Shown here one piece after another: positions 43,918 through 53,254 of a stretch of 64,000 nucleotides of DNA. Where the stretch lies: NCBI GenBank assembly GCA_002433025.1, contig DJGZ01000080.1, positions 1 through 64,000 of the forward strand. The letters are read 5' to 3'. The first letter of the stretch is position 1; each line of letters opens with the position of its first letter. Both the position numbers and the translations under genes were made by a program. The notes beneath the pieces are model-generated. The model ran no database searches, had not been told where the DNA came from, and saw nothing but the letters and a program-made list of their open reading frames with translations. This stretch comes from Bacteroidales bacterium UBA5833 (lineage in GTDB: Bacteria > Bacteroidota > Bacteroidia > Bacteroidales > Lentimicrobiaceae).

Positions 43918-45135
43918 TTACAATAAATTTCTCAAAGCTTCATCGATCTGCCTGTTTTCAAAGCTATCGAGATAAATTTGAGTGGTGGTTAGATCTGAAT
44001 GCCCCAGCGCTTCACTGATAATGGCAACATTCACCCCTGAATTCTTAAGCACAGTTGCAAAAGAGTGTCTTGCAGCGTATGTTGAGAGATTAAAATCAAT
44101 GCCAGCCATCTTTGCGATGTACTTCAAGTCTTTGTTGGTTCTCGAAAGGCACTTATGGATCCGATCCTGTTTCTGCTGAGCTGTTTTATGCATCCGGGCA
44201 TCCAGAATAGGGAAAAGATGACCCCTTTGGCTGACTCCGGAATTATACCTGTTTAGAATTTCAGCCGCTTCATCATTTATCTGAATATTGATTTGTTTTC
44301 CGGTTTTTTGTCGCAAATAAATAATTCGACCATCATAGATATTCAAAGGTTTAAGATTGGCTATATCGGAGAAATTTATTCCGCCGGTGAGGTAACTAAA
44401 AATGAAAATGTCCCTGGACAGTTTGATGGAGGGCTTCTCTCCTGAAACATCAAGCTGCATGATTTTTAAAATATCAGCCTTGGCTATAGCCCGTTTTCTG
44501 GTCTTTACATCAAATTTGCTGATCTTATGCCTGTCAAAAGGATAATCTGATTTTCTTGCACACCCGGTCTCTACAGCTTTATTGTAAATGCTCCTGAGGG
44601 TCCGAAACATCAGGCTGATGGTAGTTTCCTTATTCCCCTTGGACCTTAACCAGCGTTCATAACCGCTTAACCAGTTTGCATCAATGTCAGAAAACTGAAG
44701 TTCGTTATTCCCCTTTGAATATGCTTTGATCGAGTTGTAGCTCCCGACATAAACTTTTCTGTTGCCTGTTTTTCCATCAGCCTGAAGCTGGGAAATAAGA
44801 TTCAGGTAAAATTCACCAATAGTCTGACGATTGGATGGCACTCCTTTTTCAGTAAAGAGCCTGGTAAGAGTCAGATCAGTTTGTTCTGCATTTAACTGAA
44901 GGATAGACTTATGAATGGAGGTAACTTTATCGAGAATAATCTTCTGAATAAATTCACCATTCGGACAGCCTGGTTTTGGTCTGTCCTTCTTAAAATCCCA
45001 ATGTTTGGGGTCAATTGATACGCCCAGACTTTTATACTTGCGTTTTCCGTGAAGGAAAATCTGCAACATCAGGGGACTTTCGCCATTGGAAAGTGTTTTG
45101 GATTTGTAGCAAACCACTGATACAAAAACGTCCAT
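43918..45135 (-). CDS. tyrosine recombinase (integrase), Bacteroidetes type
   Basis: A 405-residue integrase with an arm-binding N terminus, a SAM-like core-binding domain (about 110-200) and the catalytic domain. The box II region is YAARHSFATVL (HxxR), with HSDLTTTQIYLDSF holding the nucleophile Tyr. The box I Arg is replaced: the region reads YLTGGINFSDIANL. IntDOT-type enzymes also lack this Arg, so it may still be active. It lies 127 bp from tRNA-Val(TAC), the likely integration target, and is transcribed away from it. Confidence 0.88.
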   Translation of the reverse strand: MDVFVSVVCYKSKTLSNGESPLMLQIFLHGKRKYKSLGVSIDPKHWDFKKDRPKPGCPNGEFIQKIILDKVTSIHKSILQLNAEQTDLTLTRLFTEKGVPSNRQTIGEFYLNLISQLQADGKTGNRKVYVGSYNSIKAYSKGNNELQFSDIDANWLSGYERWLRSKGNKETTISLMFRTLRSIYNKAVETGCARKSDYPFDRHKISKFDVKTRKRAIAKADILKIMQLDVSGEKPSIKLSRDIFIFSYLTGGINFSDIANLKPLNIYDGRIIYLRQKTGKQINIQINDEAAEILNRYNSGVSQRGHLFPILDARMHKTAQQKQDRIHKCLSRTNKDLKYIAKMAGIDFNLSTYAARHSFATVLKNSGVNVAIISEALGHSDLTTTQIYLDSFENRQIDEALRNLL

Positions 45136-45262
45136 GTGTAAAATCCTGGTTTACGTCCTGGTTTACACAACAGCCAAAAAATCGTAAAAAAAGTAGCTGA
45201 AAATAAAAAATCAGCTAATTACAAGAAGTTGCAACTAACTGATCTAAAGGATTTTAAACTTG

Positions 45263-45337
45263 TGGGAGCAACAGGGTTCGAACCTGTGACCCCCTGCTTG
45301 TAAGGCAGGTGCTCTGAACCAGCTGAGCTATGCTCCC
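45263..45337 (-). tRNA. tRNA-Val (anticodon TAC)
   Basis: On the minus strand: acceptor GGGAGCA/TGCTCCC, D arm GCTC/GAGC, anticodon arm CCTGC-CTTACAA-GCAGG (anticodon TAC), T arm ACAGG-TTCGAAC-CCTGT, discriminator A. The length is 75 nt with CCA not encoded. It flanks the integrase gene, with the 3' end facing the island. Confidence 0.95.
45268..45292 (-). repeat. candidate att direct repeat, right copy
   Basis: Identical over 25 bp to 33933-33957 and in the same orientation, inside tRNA-Val(TAC). Confidence 0.45.
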
Positions 45338-45642
45338 GATTTTCTGCTTACATTGATAATGTATGCGTCGAATGAGGCTGCAAATTTAATCACAATTTTG
45401 ATTCTGGCAATAGCGCAATGAAAAAAAAGCTAAAAAAAGTGAAAATAAGATAAGTAGCGTATACACAATATTTTATATTTGATTATCTCTTTGATTTGCA
45501 TGAAATTGAGTTATAGCTTGATTTTTTTCTCTGGATATAGAAATCATTGACAGAGTTTTAGGTATAACATTTTCAGAAATCTGAACCTGATATAAGATGC
45601 GTTATTCATCTGTTCAATGTATCTGTCAATCCACATTTACAC
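45338..45642. other. gap between tRNA-Val and the BamA-like gene
   Basis: About 305 bp, AT-rich, with no gene or clear repeat. A -7 promoter box lies at its right edge. Confidence 0.4.
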
Positions 45643-45650
45643 TAAATTTG
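45643..45650 (+). promoter_or_regulatory. -7 promoter box (TAAATTTG)
   Basis: TAAATTTG is 16 bp before the ATG at 45667 and only 1 bp before another in-frame ATG at 45652. Transcription would start after the first ATG, so 45667 is taken as the start. Confidence 0.55.
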
Positions 45651-45666
45651 CATGCAGAACACAACC

Positions 45667-48042
45667 ATGCTTCGTAATTCAACCTTGATCCTTCGCTTAA
45701 CTGTTTATACGGCATTATTGCTGCTGTTTGTTTCCTGCAGTCCTGCCAGGAAGGTTCAGAAAAGGGGTGGTTACCTTTTGGCCGGGCATAGTGTTAAGGC
45801 AGACAGGCCGGGTATTGATACCTACGATTTACTAAATTTTGCACAGCCGAAACCTAACCGGAAATTTCTGGGCTTATTCAGGCCGGGGGTGTTGGTTTAT
45901 GATTTGAATTCCGGTGGAAAAGACCGGAAATTCAAGCGGTGGATGCGGAATAACCTTGGAAGAGCTCCCGTACTGCTCGATTCTGCATTGATTGACAACT
46001 CCCTCATTCCTATGAGGGTCTATCTTAACAACAAAGGCTACTTTGGCGCAGAAGTGCAGCGCAGGATAGACTTCAGGGGGGCCAGGGCTTATGTGAATTA
46101 TCAGACAATAACAAAAGATCCGTTTGCTTTCGGACGAGTAGTCTTTGATATTCCTGATGACAGTCTTCATTATTTCCTTAACAAAGAGGGGATTGCGTCT
46201 CTTATATTGTCCGGGAATCAATACGATGCTTATTTATTGCGGGATGAACGCGAACGCATCACCCGGGTGTTGAAAGATGCCGGATACTATGCTCTTTCCA
46301 GGGAATATATTTTGTTTGAAGTAGATACGACCAGGGAGCGGGGTAAGGCAGACATAAAAATCAGAATCGAGAATATCAGGATAAGGCCTTCCGGCCTGAT
46401 GGATTCAGTTTCATTCCGGCCTCATCAACGGTATTTCATCAACAATATTTACATAAATACCAACTTTGCTGAATTGGTAAGTGATACATTATCAAAAAAT
46501 GATACCCTGGCTTACAAAAAAAATCCCGATACTTCGCAACAGCCGAATCCTGATTTTTACCTTATTTATAAAAACAAACTGCGTATACGTCCTGCTGCAT
46601 TATCAAGGTCCGTGTTTATTCAACCCGGTACCCCTTTTAACCAGCAAAAAATCAACCTCACTTACAATCGCCTTCAGAATCTGGGCCTGAGCAGGTTTGT
46701 ATCCGTTAACCTGAGCCCTGCCAGAATTGCGTCTGAACTGCAAGCTACCGGTATTTCGCTGCTCGACTGTGATATCCGGATGGTACGAAGTCCGGTGAAT
46801 ATGATTAATCCTGAAGTAGAAGCCACCAATGCAGGAGGGTTTGTCGGGTTGGGCGGTAGTTTGAATTACCGGAACAGGAATATTTTCAGAGGGGCGGAAA
46901 CGTTCAGGTTGAAATTACGTGGCGCTTTCGAGGTTGAACCGGATCTTGGGCTGGGAATTGAACCCCGGGCAGGAATCTTTAATTCACTTGAGGCAGGGGT
47001 TGAAACAGGTCTGGATTTTCCGACATTGCTCAGCCCTTTCCGGATACAGGGAATCAATCAGAACTATCGGGCGAAAACCACCGTTGCCCTTGGACTTAAT
47101 TATCAGCAGCGAAGTTATTATACCAGGTATGTAAGTTATGCTTCGTTTGGTTATGACTGGTATGGCAGCAATACCACCCGGCATCTTTTTTCGCCTGTTG
47201 AACTGAGTTCGGTGAGCATTGTTCGCGACAGCACCTTCAATGCCATTTTAAAGGATTTTAAAGATCCCCGGTACCTGAATCAATATACCGATCACCTGGT
47301 GATGGCCCTGAAGTATTCTTTCATCTTTAACAATCAGAATCTTTCCAGTAAGAAAAATTATTTCTATTTCAGGGCTAATTTCGAATCTGCCGGAAATCTT
47401 CTTAATCTATACAGCAATATTGGAAATGCACCGGTAGATGAGGATGGAAATTTTACACTTTTCAGGATCAGATTTGCTCAGTACATAAGGACTGATATTG
47501 ACTTCCGCTATTATAAGCCTGTGACAGCAAAACAGCAACTGGTATACAGGGCGGCATTGGGGGTGGGCGTTCCTTACGGAAACTCATCCGTACTGCCTTT
47601 TGAAAAGGGCTTTTTTGCCGGAGGAGCGAATGGGTTGCGCGGTTGGCCGATCAGGTCTGTGGGCCCGGGTGAGTACTACACCCCTGTAAAATCCGGGTTT
47701 GAACGTGTTGGAGATATCTGGCTTGAAGCGAACCTGGAATACCGCTTTCCAGTGTATAGCTTTCTGAATGGTGCATTATTTGTTGATGCCGGAAATATCT
47801 GGCTGCTCAGGGAGAATGAAGACTTTCCCGGTGGAAAGCTGGATTTGAAAAAATTACCTGCTTCCCTCGCATTGGATACCGGGTTGGGCTTCCGGTTCGA
47901 TTTCAGCTTTTTTATCTTCAGGATAGATGGGGGATTGCCGGTTTATGACCCCGGAAAATTATCAGATAACCGGTGGTTCAGTTTATCAAAATTTCAGTTG
48001 CGCGATATTACCTGGAATTTTGGAATTGGTTATCCTTTCTGA
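45667..48042 (+). CDS. BamA/TamA family outer-membrane protein (lipoprotein)
   Basis: A 791-residue Omp85-like protein. It has a lipoprotein signal with the lipobox ending in LFVSC, then POTRA-like repeats (about 60-350, e.g. YFINNIYINTNF). A C-terminal barrel shows GGANGLRGWPIRSVGPGEYY and ends in WNFGIGYPF. This is the Bacteroidota group often annotated as BamA/TamA or surface antigen. It probably inserts or exports proteins at the outer membrane. It is followed 15 bp later by the RecD-like gene. Confidence 0.86.
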   Translation: MLRNSTLILRLTVYTALLLLFVSCSPARKVQKRGGYLLAGHSVKADRPGIDTYDLLNFAQPKPNRKFLGLFRPGVLVYDLNSGGKDRKFKRWMRNNLGRAPVLLDSALIDNSLIPMRVYLNNKGYFGAEVQRRIDFRGARAYVNYQTITKDPFAFGRVVFDIPDDSLHYFLNKEGIASLILSGNQYDAYLLRDERERITRVLKDAGYYALSREYILFEVDTTRERGKADIKIRIENIRIRPSGLMDSVSFRPHQRYFINNIYINTNFAELVSDTLSKNDTLAYKKNPDTSQQPNPDFYLIYKNKLRIRPAALSRSVFIQPGTPFNQQKINLTYNRLQNLGLSRFVSVNLSPARIASELQATGISLLDCDIRMVRSPVNMINPEVEATNAGGFVGLGGSLNYRNRNIFRGAETFRLKLRGAFEVEPDLGLGIEPRAGIFNSLEAGVETGLDFPTLLSPFRIQGINQNYRAKTTVALGLNYQQRSYYTRYVSYASFGYDWYGSNTTRHLFSPVELSSVSIVRDSTFNAILKDFKDPRYLNQYTDHLVMALKYSFIFNNQNLSSKKNYFYFRANFESAGNLLNLYSNIGNAPVDEDGNFTLFRIRFAQYIRTDIDFRYYKPVTAKQQLVYRAALGVGVPYGNSSVLPFEKGFFAGGANGLRGWPIRSVGPGEYYTPVKSGFERVGDIWLEANLEYRFPVYSFLNGALFVDAGNIWLLRENEDFPGGKLDLKKLPASLALDTGLGFRFDFSFFIFRIDGGLPVYDPGKLSDNRWFSLSKFQLRDITWNFGIGYPF

Positions 48043-48057
48043 TACAGAAAAGACAAT

Positions 48058-49506
48058 ATGATTGAAATGGATACACGGCTGATGGCCGGCAATATATTGA
48101 ATGAACTGGGGCACGAGCCTACAGAAGGTCAGAAAACGCTGGTTCAGTTATTGAGTACCTTTATCACTGAGCCGCAAAAGCCTCACCGTCAGCCCGCTTT
48201 TCTGCTTCGTGGTTACGCCGGCACCGGTAAGACTTCACTGGTGAGCGCGCTGGTGAGGATACTCCCCCTGGCCGGACTGCAATCCGTATTGCTGGCCCCT
48301 ACCGGAAGGGCCGCCAAGGTGCTGGCTTCTTATTCCAGAAAGCAGGCTTTAACCATTCACCGGAAGATTTATAAAGCCATTTCTGCGGAGGATGGTAAAC
48401 TGAGGATGGAACTTTCGGCCAATCCTCATAAATACACGCTTTTTATTGTTGATGAGGCTTCAATGATTCCCGGCCCGGGAGGAGCCGGGGAATCCGGCAT
48501 CTATGGACACCACGACCTGCTCGACGACCTGATTACCTATGTATACAGCAGTGAGGGCTGCCGGCTGATTCTGATCGGAGACCGGGCGCAGTTACCTCCA
48601 GTCGGCAATGAGGAAAGTCCCGCATTGGATGAGAGTATTCTGAATAATCAGTACCACCTGGATACTACTGTTTATGAGTTGCACGAAGTTGTGCGTCAAT
48701 CGCTGGAAAGTGGGATACTTACCAATGCCACCCGCCTGAGGCAGCAATTAGTGCCTGAGAAACCGGAGTTGCCGTTTTTTCACCTGCGGGGATTTGAAGA
48801 TATCCGGATGATAGACGGCGCTTCCTTCGAAGATGCCCTCAATTCATGCTACTCAAGGTTTGGGGTTGAAAATACGGCAATCATCACACGATCGAACAAA
48901 CGCGCCAATCTTTTTAACAATGAGGTGCGCGCACGGCTGCTATTCAGGGAAACGGAACTCTCGGCCGGCGATATCATTATGATAACCAGGAACAACTACT
49001 TCTGGCTGCCTTCGGGAGCGAAAGCCGGGTTTATCGCCAATGGCGATATGGCGGAGGTGCGCAGAATAAGGCATATCGGAGAAATGTACGGGTACAGGTT
49101 CGCGGACGTAAGCATTAAACTGGTGGATTATCCTGAAGAAGAGGTAATTGACGTGAAACTGCTGCTTGACTCCATGAACACGAATACGCCCAATATGCCG
49201 CAGGAGGAGATGCAAAAACTCTTTGATGAAATCCTACTTGATTACACTGAGATTACATCTGAAAAAGCCAGGGTAGAGAAGGTCAAAAGCAGTCAGTTTT
49301 ATAATGCCGTGCAAGCCAAGTTTGCCTATGCGCTTACCTGCCATAAAACTCAGGGCGGGCAGTGGGATGCCATATTTATTGACCATGGCTACCTGACTGC
49401 TGAAATGGTGGACGCCGGCTTTGTCAGGTGGTTGTACACCGCGCTCACCCGCTCGACCACCGAGGTTTACCTTGTTAATTTCAATGAAATGTTTTTTGAA
49501 AAGTAG
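48058..49506 (+). CDS. RecD-like SF1 helicase/ATP-dependent DNA helicase
   Basis: A 482-residue ATPase with Walker A in RGYAGTGKTSLVSAL, motif II FIVDEASMIP, a Q/RAxLPPVG-type motif (GDRAQLPPVG), and the late motif CHKTQGGQWDAIFID with YTALTRSTTEVYLVNF. The N-terminal extension is short. It fits the RecD/TraA-like 5'-3' helicase group. It should work in DNA repair or processing. It is 15 bp downstream of the BamA-like gene, though the functions are unrelated. Confidence 0.86.
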   Translation: MIEMDTRLMAGNILNELGHEPTEGQKTLVQLLSTFITEPQKPHRQPAFLLRGYAGTGKTSLVSALVRILPLAGLQSVLLAPTGRAAKVLASYSRKQALTIHRKIYKAISAEDGKLRMELSANPHKYTLFIVDEASMIPGPGGAGESGIYGHHDLLDDLITYVYSSEGCRLILIGDRAQLPPVGNEESPALDESILNNQYHLDTTVYELHEVVRQSLESGILTNATRLRQQLVPEKPELPFFHLRGFEDIRMIDGASFEDALNSCYSRFGVENTAIITRSNKRANLFNNEVRARLLFRETELSAGDIIMITRNNYFWLPSGAKAGFIANGDMAEVRRIRHIGEMYGYRFADVSIKLVDYPEEEVIDVKLLLDSMNTNTPNMPQEEMQKLFDEILLDYTEITSEKARVEKVKSSQFYNAVQAKFAYALTCHKTQGGQWDAIFIDHGYLTAEMVDAGFVRWLYTALTRSTTEVYLVNFNEMFFEK

Positions 49507-49560
49507 CTGAGCATGCCTTAAGGCTGTTTTTGCCCGCTTCGTCAATTGGTTCTGAATACT

Positions 49561-49568
49561 TATCTTTG
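49561..49568 (+). promoter_or_regulatory. -7 promoter box (TATCTTTG)
   Basis: TATCTTTG is 39 bp before the chosen start at 49608. It excludes the in-frame ATG at 49530. No well-spaced -33 box is seen. Confidence 0.5.
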
Positions 49569-49607
49569 CAAGCCTTTTCAGATAATACCGGGATAAACAG
49601 GAAACCG

Positions 49608-50642
49608 ATGAAAACCGACCGACCAACCATAGAAAAGCTTTTCAGGGATTTTGAAGGAAAACATGTACTGATCCTGGGAGATGTGATGATTGATGCTTAT
49701 CTATGGGGAAAGGTGGAGCGGATTTCGCCCGAAGCTCCGGTCCCCGTGGTACAGCTTGACAAGCGCGAGAACCTGCTGGGCGGCGCGGCCAATGTGGCAT
49801 TGAACATCAGGGCCCTGGGCGCGGTGCCCGTGCTTTGCTCGGTAATCGGGAACGATCAGCGGGGACAGGAGTTCCTGCAGTTGCTGAAGGACGACGGTAT
49901 TTCAGGAGAAGGCATTCTGCAGAGCGAATCAAGAATCACTACCACAAAATTCCGGATCATCGGCAATAAAGTGCAGATGCTCAGGGTGGACGAAGAAATG
50001 GACACGGACCTGAATGACCGGGAAGTTGAAAGAATGCTTGTTAAAATCAGGGAACTGATGCAGCGATTGCCCATTTCTGTAGTGATATTTCAGGATTATA
50101 ACAAAGGAGTGCTGACAAGAAGGCTGATAGAAGATGTTATTAAACTGGCTAACTCTCAAGGAGTTCCGGTTGTGGTTGATCCCAAGAAAAAGAATTTTGA
50201 CGCTTACCGGGGGGTTGATCTGTTTAAGCCAAATCTCAAGGAATTGCGTGAAGGCCTTAAAATTGACATTGCCTCCGGAGAGATTAACTCCATACGCTCT
50301 GCGGTAACTCGTTTGCAGGAAAGCCAGTCCATTCGCTCGGTTATGGTTACTTTATCGGAAGCCGGTGTATACCTGAATGAAAAGGCTGATGGCACGGCCG
50401 ATGAGGTGCTGGTTCCGGCGCACCTACGCAACATCGCCGATGTTTCGGGCGCCGGAGATACGGTGATCAGCGTAGCCTCGCTGTGTCGCGCACTCGGAAC
50501 ATCTTCGTGGCTTACAGCGGCGCTTTCAAATCTGGCCGGAGGCCTGGTATGCGAGTTTGTGGGTGTTGTGCCCGTGAACAGGCAGCGGCTGATGACAGAG
50601 GCAATGGAATTACTGACGGATTCCGGAAAGGAAATTGTCTGA
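49608..50642 (+). CDS. rfaE1: D-glycero-beta-D-manno-heptose-7-phosphate kinase-like (RfaE1/HldA)
   Basis: A 344-residue PfkB-family kinase. It has LGGAANVALNIRALGA near the N terminus and the catalytic DVSGAGDTVISV near residue 285. The start region (VLILGDVMIDAYLWGKVERISPEAPVPVV) is diagnostic of the HldE kinase domain. The cytidylyltransferase domain of E. coli HldE is absent, so this is the single-domain form. It phosphorylates heptose-7-phosphate in ADP-heptose synthesis for LPS core. Confidence 0.88.
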   Translation: MKTDRPTIEKLFRDFEGKHVLILGDVMIDAYLWGKVERISPEAPVPVVQLDKRENLLGGAANVALNIRALGAVPVLCSVIGNDQRGQEFLQLLKDDGISGEGILQSESRITTTKFRIIGNKVQMLRVDEEMDTDLNDREVERMLVKIRELMQRLPISVVIFQDYNKGVLTRRLIEDVIKLANSQGVPVVVDPKKKNFDAYRGVDLFKPNLKELREGLKIDIASGEINSIRSAVTRLQESQSIRSVMVTLSEAGVYLNEKADGTADEVLVPAHLRNIADVSGAGDTVISVASLCRALGTSSWLTAALSNLAGGLVCEFVGVVPVNRQRLMTEAMELLTDSGKEIV

Positions 50643-50714
50643 CCCGCTTTAATTGCAGGTTGTCCGGGATAAAATAAAGTCAGCATGAAAACGTTATGAA
50701 CAAAAAATTGAACT

Positions 50715-51485
50715 GTGCGTAGAAAAGCCATTACCATAATCTCAGCAATTGTATTGATCGCCTTATTGAGCCCGGAGGTCCATGCCCAGCGGCTTAAAGT
50801 GCGCAACCTGCCCGCTTATGACCTGGCGCCTTACCATTTCGGATTTATCCTCGGAATGAATCAGATGCTCTTTACAGTCAGGACAACGCCGGGGTTTCAG
50901 AATATCACATATTCATCCCTCCAGACACCGGATCTCTATTCTGATTCTGCCAGGTTGCTCGGGATTGAACACAAACCCGCTTTCGGATTTACCATCGGCA
51001 TCGTTTCAAACCTCCGGCTGGCTGAGTCTTTCGATCTGCGCTTTGTCCCTTCGCTGTCCTTTGGCGAACGAGACCTTGAATATTCAATAATTACCAATTT
51101 CTCCGGAGAGAGGAATCAGATTCTGGTTAGCAAAAAACTGCAATCTACCTTTGTTGAATTTCCCCTTCATATCAAATATAAAGGCAGCCGGTTGAACAAT
51201 ATGCGTCCGTACTGGCTTGCAGGCGCCAAATATGCCATAGACCTTGCGAGCGACTCGAAGAAGAAGGAAGAGAATAATAACATCTATGTGGCCATCAACC
51301 GTAATGATCTCTACGGTGAGTTGGGGGCCGGATTTGATTTTTATACCACTTTTTTTAAGTTCGGCATCGAACTGAAAATGTCGTACGGTTTGAGCGACAT
51401 CTTGAAACGCGAAGGGAATATCTACACCGGCGCAGTTGACCGCCTGAATTCCAAACTGTTCCTGCTTTCATTCACTTTTGAATAA
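50715..51485 (+). CDS. PorT-like outer-membrane protein
   Basis: A 256-residue beta-barrel protein with a signal peptide (AIVLIALLSPEVHAQ). The PorT-family pattern includes PYHFGFILGMNQMLFTV, followed by alternating strands and a final aromatic strand (FLLSFTFE). PorT is needed for type IX secretion in Porphyromonas and Flavobacterium, and the presence of PorV and sorted proteins in this window fits. GTG at 50715 is used, since no in-frame ATG gives a better N terminus. Confidence 0.8.
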   Translation: MRRKAITIISAIVLIALLSPEVHAQRLKVRNLPAYDLAPYHFGFILGMNQMLFTVRTTPGFQNITYSSLQTPDLYSDSARLLGIEHKPAFGFTIGIVSNLRLAESFDLRFVPSLSFGERDLEYSIITNFSGERNQILVSKKLQSTFVEFPLHIKYKGSRLNNMRPYWLAGAKYAIDLASDSKKKEENNNIYVAINRNDLYGELGAGFDFYTTFFKFGIELKMSYGLSDILKREGNIYTGAVDRLNSKLFLLSFTFE

Positions 51486-51508
51486 TTCACTGAAGGATGT
51501 TCTGATTT

Positions 51509-53125
51509 TTGCTTACCTGTTCAGATATTACTTCCATTATCTCAGATCAGCCCGATATTAAACTTTCCATGAGAAAAATCCTTGAGATGAAGCTGAATCC
51601 GGCCGAGGCAGGGGATCCTGCGCGCTGGAAGCATATAGCCGCTTCATTGCTTGGTGTGCCGCAGGGGCGGATTTATCATATCCGGCCCCTTAAGCGCTCA
51701 TTGGATGCGCGTCAGAAAATTGTTTTCAGGCTTAAGGCCGAGGTGTTTATTGGTGAGCAATTGCCGTTTGAAGAAAAGATCATCCGGAAAGCCTATCCCG
51801 ATGTATCAACCCGCCCCCCGGTCATCATCGCCGGTGCTGGTCCGGCCGGGCTTTACGCAGCCTTAACCCTGATAGAACAGGGATATAAACCGGTTATCCT
51901 CGAAAGGGGGAAAGATGTCAAAGCCCGGAAATTTGATATCTCGGTGCTGAACCGCGGAGAAAAACTGAACCCGGATTCAAACTATTGTTTCGGAGAGGGT
52001 GGGGCTGGCACCTATTCCGACGGTAAGCTCTATACGCGATCAACCAAGCGGGGGGATGTTTCATCCGTGCTCAGGATACTGGTTGAACACGGCGCACCGG
52101 AGGATATCCTGATCGAGGCGCACCCGCATATAGGCACAGACAAACTGCCGGGTATTATATCCTCCATAAGAAGGACCATACTTGAATCCGGAGGAGAGTT
52201 TTATTTTAACTGCAGGGTTACAGGGCTGATTGCTCAAAAAGGAAAGATCAGGGGGGTAATTGACCAGCATGGCAGGGAGTTCCTTTCAAGGGCTGTAATC
52301 CTTGCCACCGGGCATTCCGCCCGCGATGTATATGAAATGCTCCACAACCAGGGCCTCGCGATCGAAGCCAAGCCCTTTGCGCTGGGAATCAGGGTTGAGC
52401 ATCCTCAGGCGCTGATAGACTCCATTCAATACCGGATACCTGACCGCGGCCCTTATATCCCGGCAGCGGCTTATAGCCTTGTTACCCAGGTTGAGGGAAG
52501 GGGCGTTTTCTCTTTCTGTATGTGCCCCGGCGGTATTATTGTACCTGCGGCAACAGGTGCCGGTGAAGTGGTCGTCAATGGGATGTCCAATTCCAGGAGA
52601 AACTCTCCGTTTGCCAATTCGGGAATCGCTGTTGCCGTTGAACCTGCTGACTGGCAGGCGTATAGTCCGGAAGGGCCGTTTGCAGCCCTGAGGTTGCAGC
52701 AGGAAATTGAACGTAAAGCATGGGAGGCTGCCGGTGGCTCGTTGAAAGCGCCTGCCCAGCGGATGACGGACTTTATAAATGATGTTGCTTCAAAGAGCCT
52801 GCCTGACTGTTCCTATCATCCTGGCCTGCAAAGCTTTCCGCTGAATGAAATCCTTCCCCCGTTTATTTCCGGCAGGCTGAAACAGGCATTCCGCGACTTC
52901 GATGTAAAAATGAAAGGATTTCTGACCGCCGATGCCTTGCTGACAGCAGTTGAGTCGCGCACCTCATCGCCGGTTCGTATCCCACGGGCTGAGGACACCC
53001 TGTCACATCCACAACTTTCAGGCCTGTACCCTTGCGGTGAAGGGGCCGGGTATGCCGGCGGGATTGTTTCGTCGGCCATGGACGGGCAGAAAGTGGCATT
53101 GGCCGTGGCCGGAAGTCTGCGTTGA
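51509..53125 (+). CDS. FAD-dependent dehydrogenase-like protein (COG2509 type)
   Basis: A 538-residue protein with an FAD-binding motif PVIIAGAGPAGLYAALTL near residue 107, then SNYCFGEGGAGTYSDGKLYT, and a C-terminal YPCGEGAGYAGGIVSS. About 100 N-terminal residues precede the Rossmann motif, as in other COG2509 members. The substrate is unknown. The start may be TTG at 51509 or the later ATG at 51569. Expected to be cytoplasmic. Confidence 0.85.
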   Translation: MLTCSDITSIISDQPDIKLSMRKILEMKLNPAEAGDPARWKHIAASLLGVPQGRIYHIRPLKRSLDARQKIVFRLKAEVFIGEQLPFEEKIIRKAYPDVSTRPPVIIAGAGPAGLYAALTLIEQGYKPVILERGKDVKARKFDISVLNRGEKLNPDSNYCFGEGGAGTYSDGKLYTRSTKRGDVSSVLRILVEHGAPEDILIEAHPHIGTDKLPGIISSIRRTILESGGEFYFNCRVTGLIAQKGKIRGVIDQHGREFLSRAVILATGHSARDVYEMLHNQGLAIEAKPFALGIRVEHPQALIDSIQYRIPDRGPYIPAAAYSLVTQVEGRGVFSFCMCPGGIIVPAATGAGEVVVNGMSNSRRNSPFANSGIAVAVEPADWQAYSPEGPFAALRLQQEIERKAWEAAGGSLKAPAQRMTDFINDVASKSLPDCSYHPGLQSFPLNEILPPFISGRLKQAFRDFDVKMKGFLTADALLTAVESRTSSPVRIPRAEDTLSHPQLSGLYPCGEGAGYAGGIVSSAMDGQKVALAVAGSLR

Positions 53126-53176
53126 TTCATTCCTGAGTTTATATCCTGCATTTCGATCATGTTTATTATTCTTCCG

Positions 53177-53207
53177 TTGGTGTTTCAGATATTATTCGGT
53201 AGGTTTG
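53177..53207 (+). promoter_or_regulatory. promoter: TTG-N20-TAGGTTTG
   Basis: TTG at 53177-53179 and TAGGTTTG at 53200-53207, separated by 20 bp, match the Bacteroidetes promoter. It is 47 bp before the ATG at 53255. Confidence 0.6.
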
Positions 53208-53254
53208 CATAGCAAGTCAAACCGTTCATTCAGACCCTAAACGCATCAGCAAAC

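Larger units (their letters stand above)
33929..45337. mobile_element. putative integrated island (tRNA-associated)
   Basis: An 11.4-kb block between a tRNA-Val-like remnant (33929) and the tRNA-Val(TAC) gene (45263-45337), both on the minus strand. It contains a tyrosine recombinase next to the intact tRNA and a methyltransferase/helicase/GIY-YIG/DUF262 operon. An identical 25-bp direct repeat occurs in both tRNA parts. The interior is visibly more AT-rich than the flanks. Tyrosine recombinases commonly use the 3' end of tRNA genes; the exact boundaries are inferred. Confidence 0.6.
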
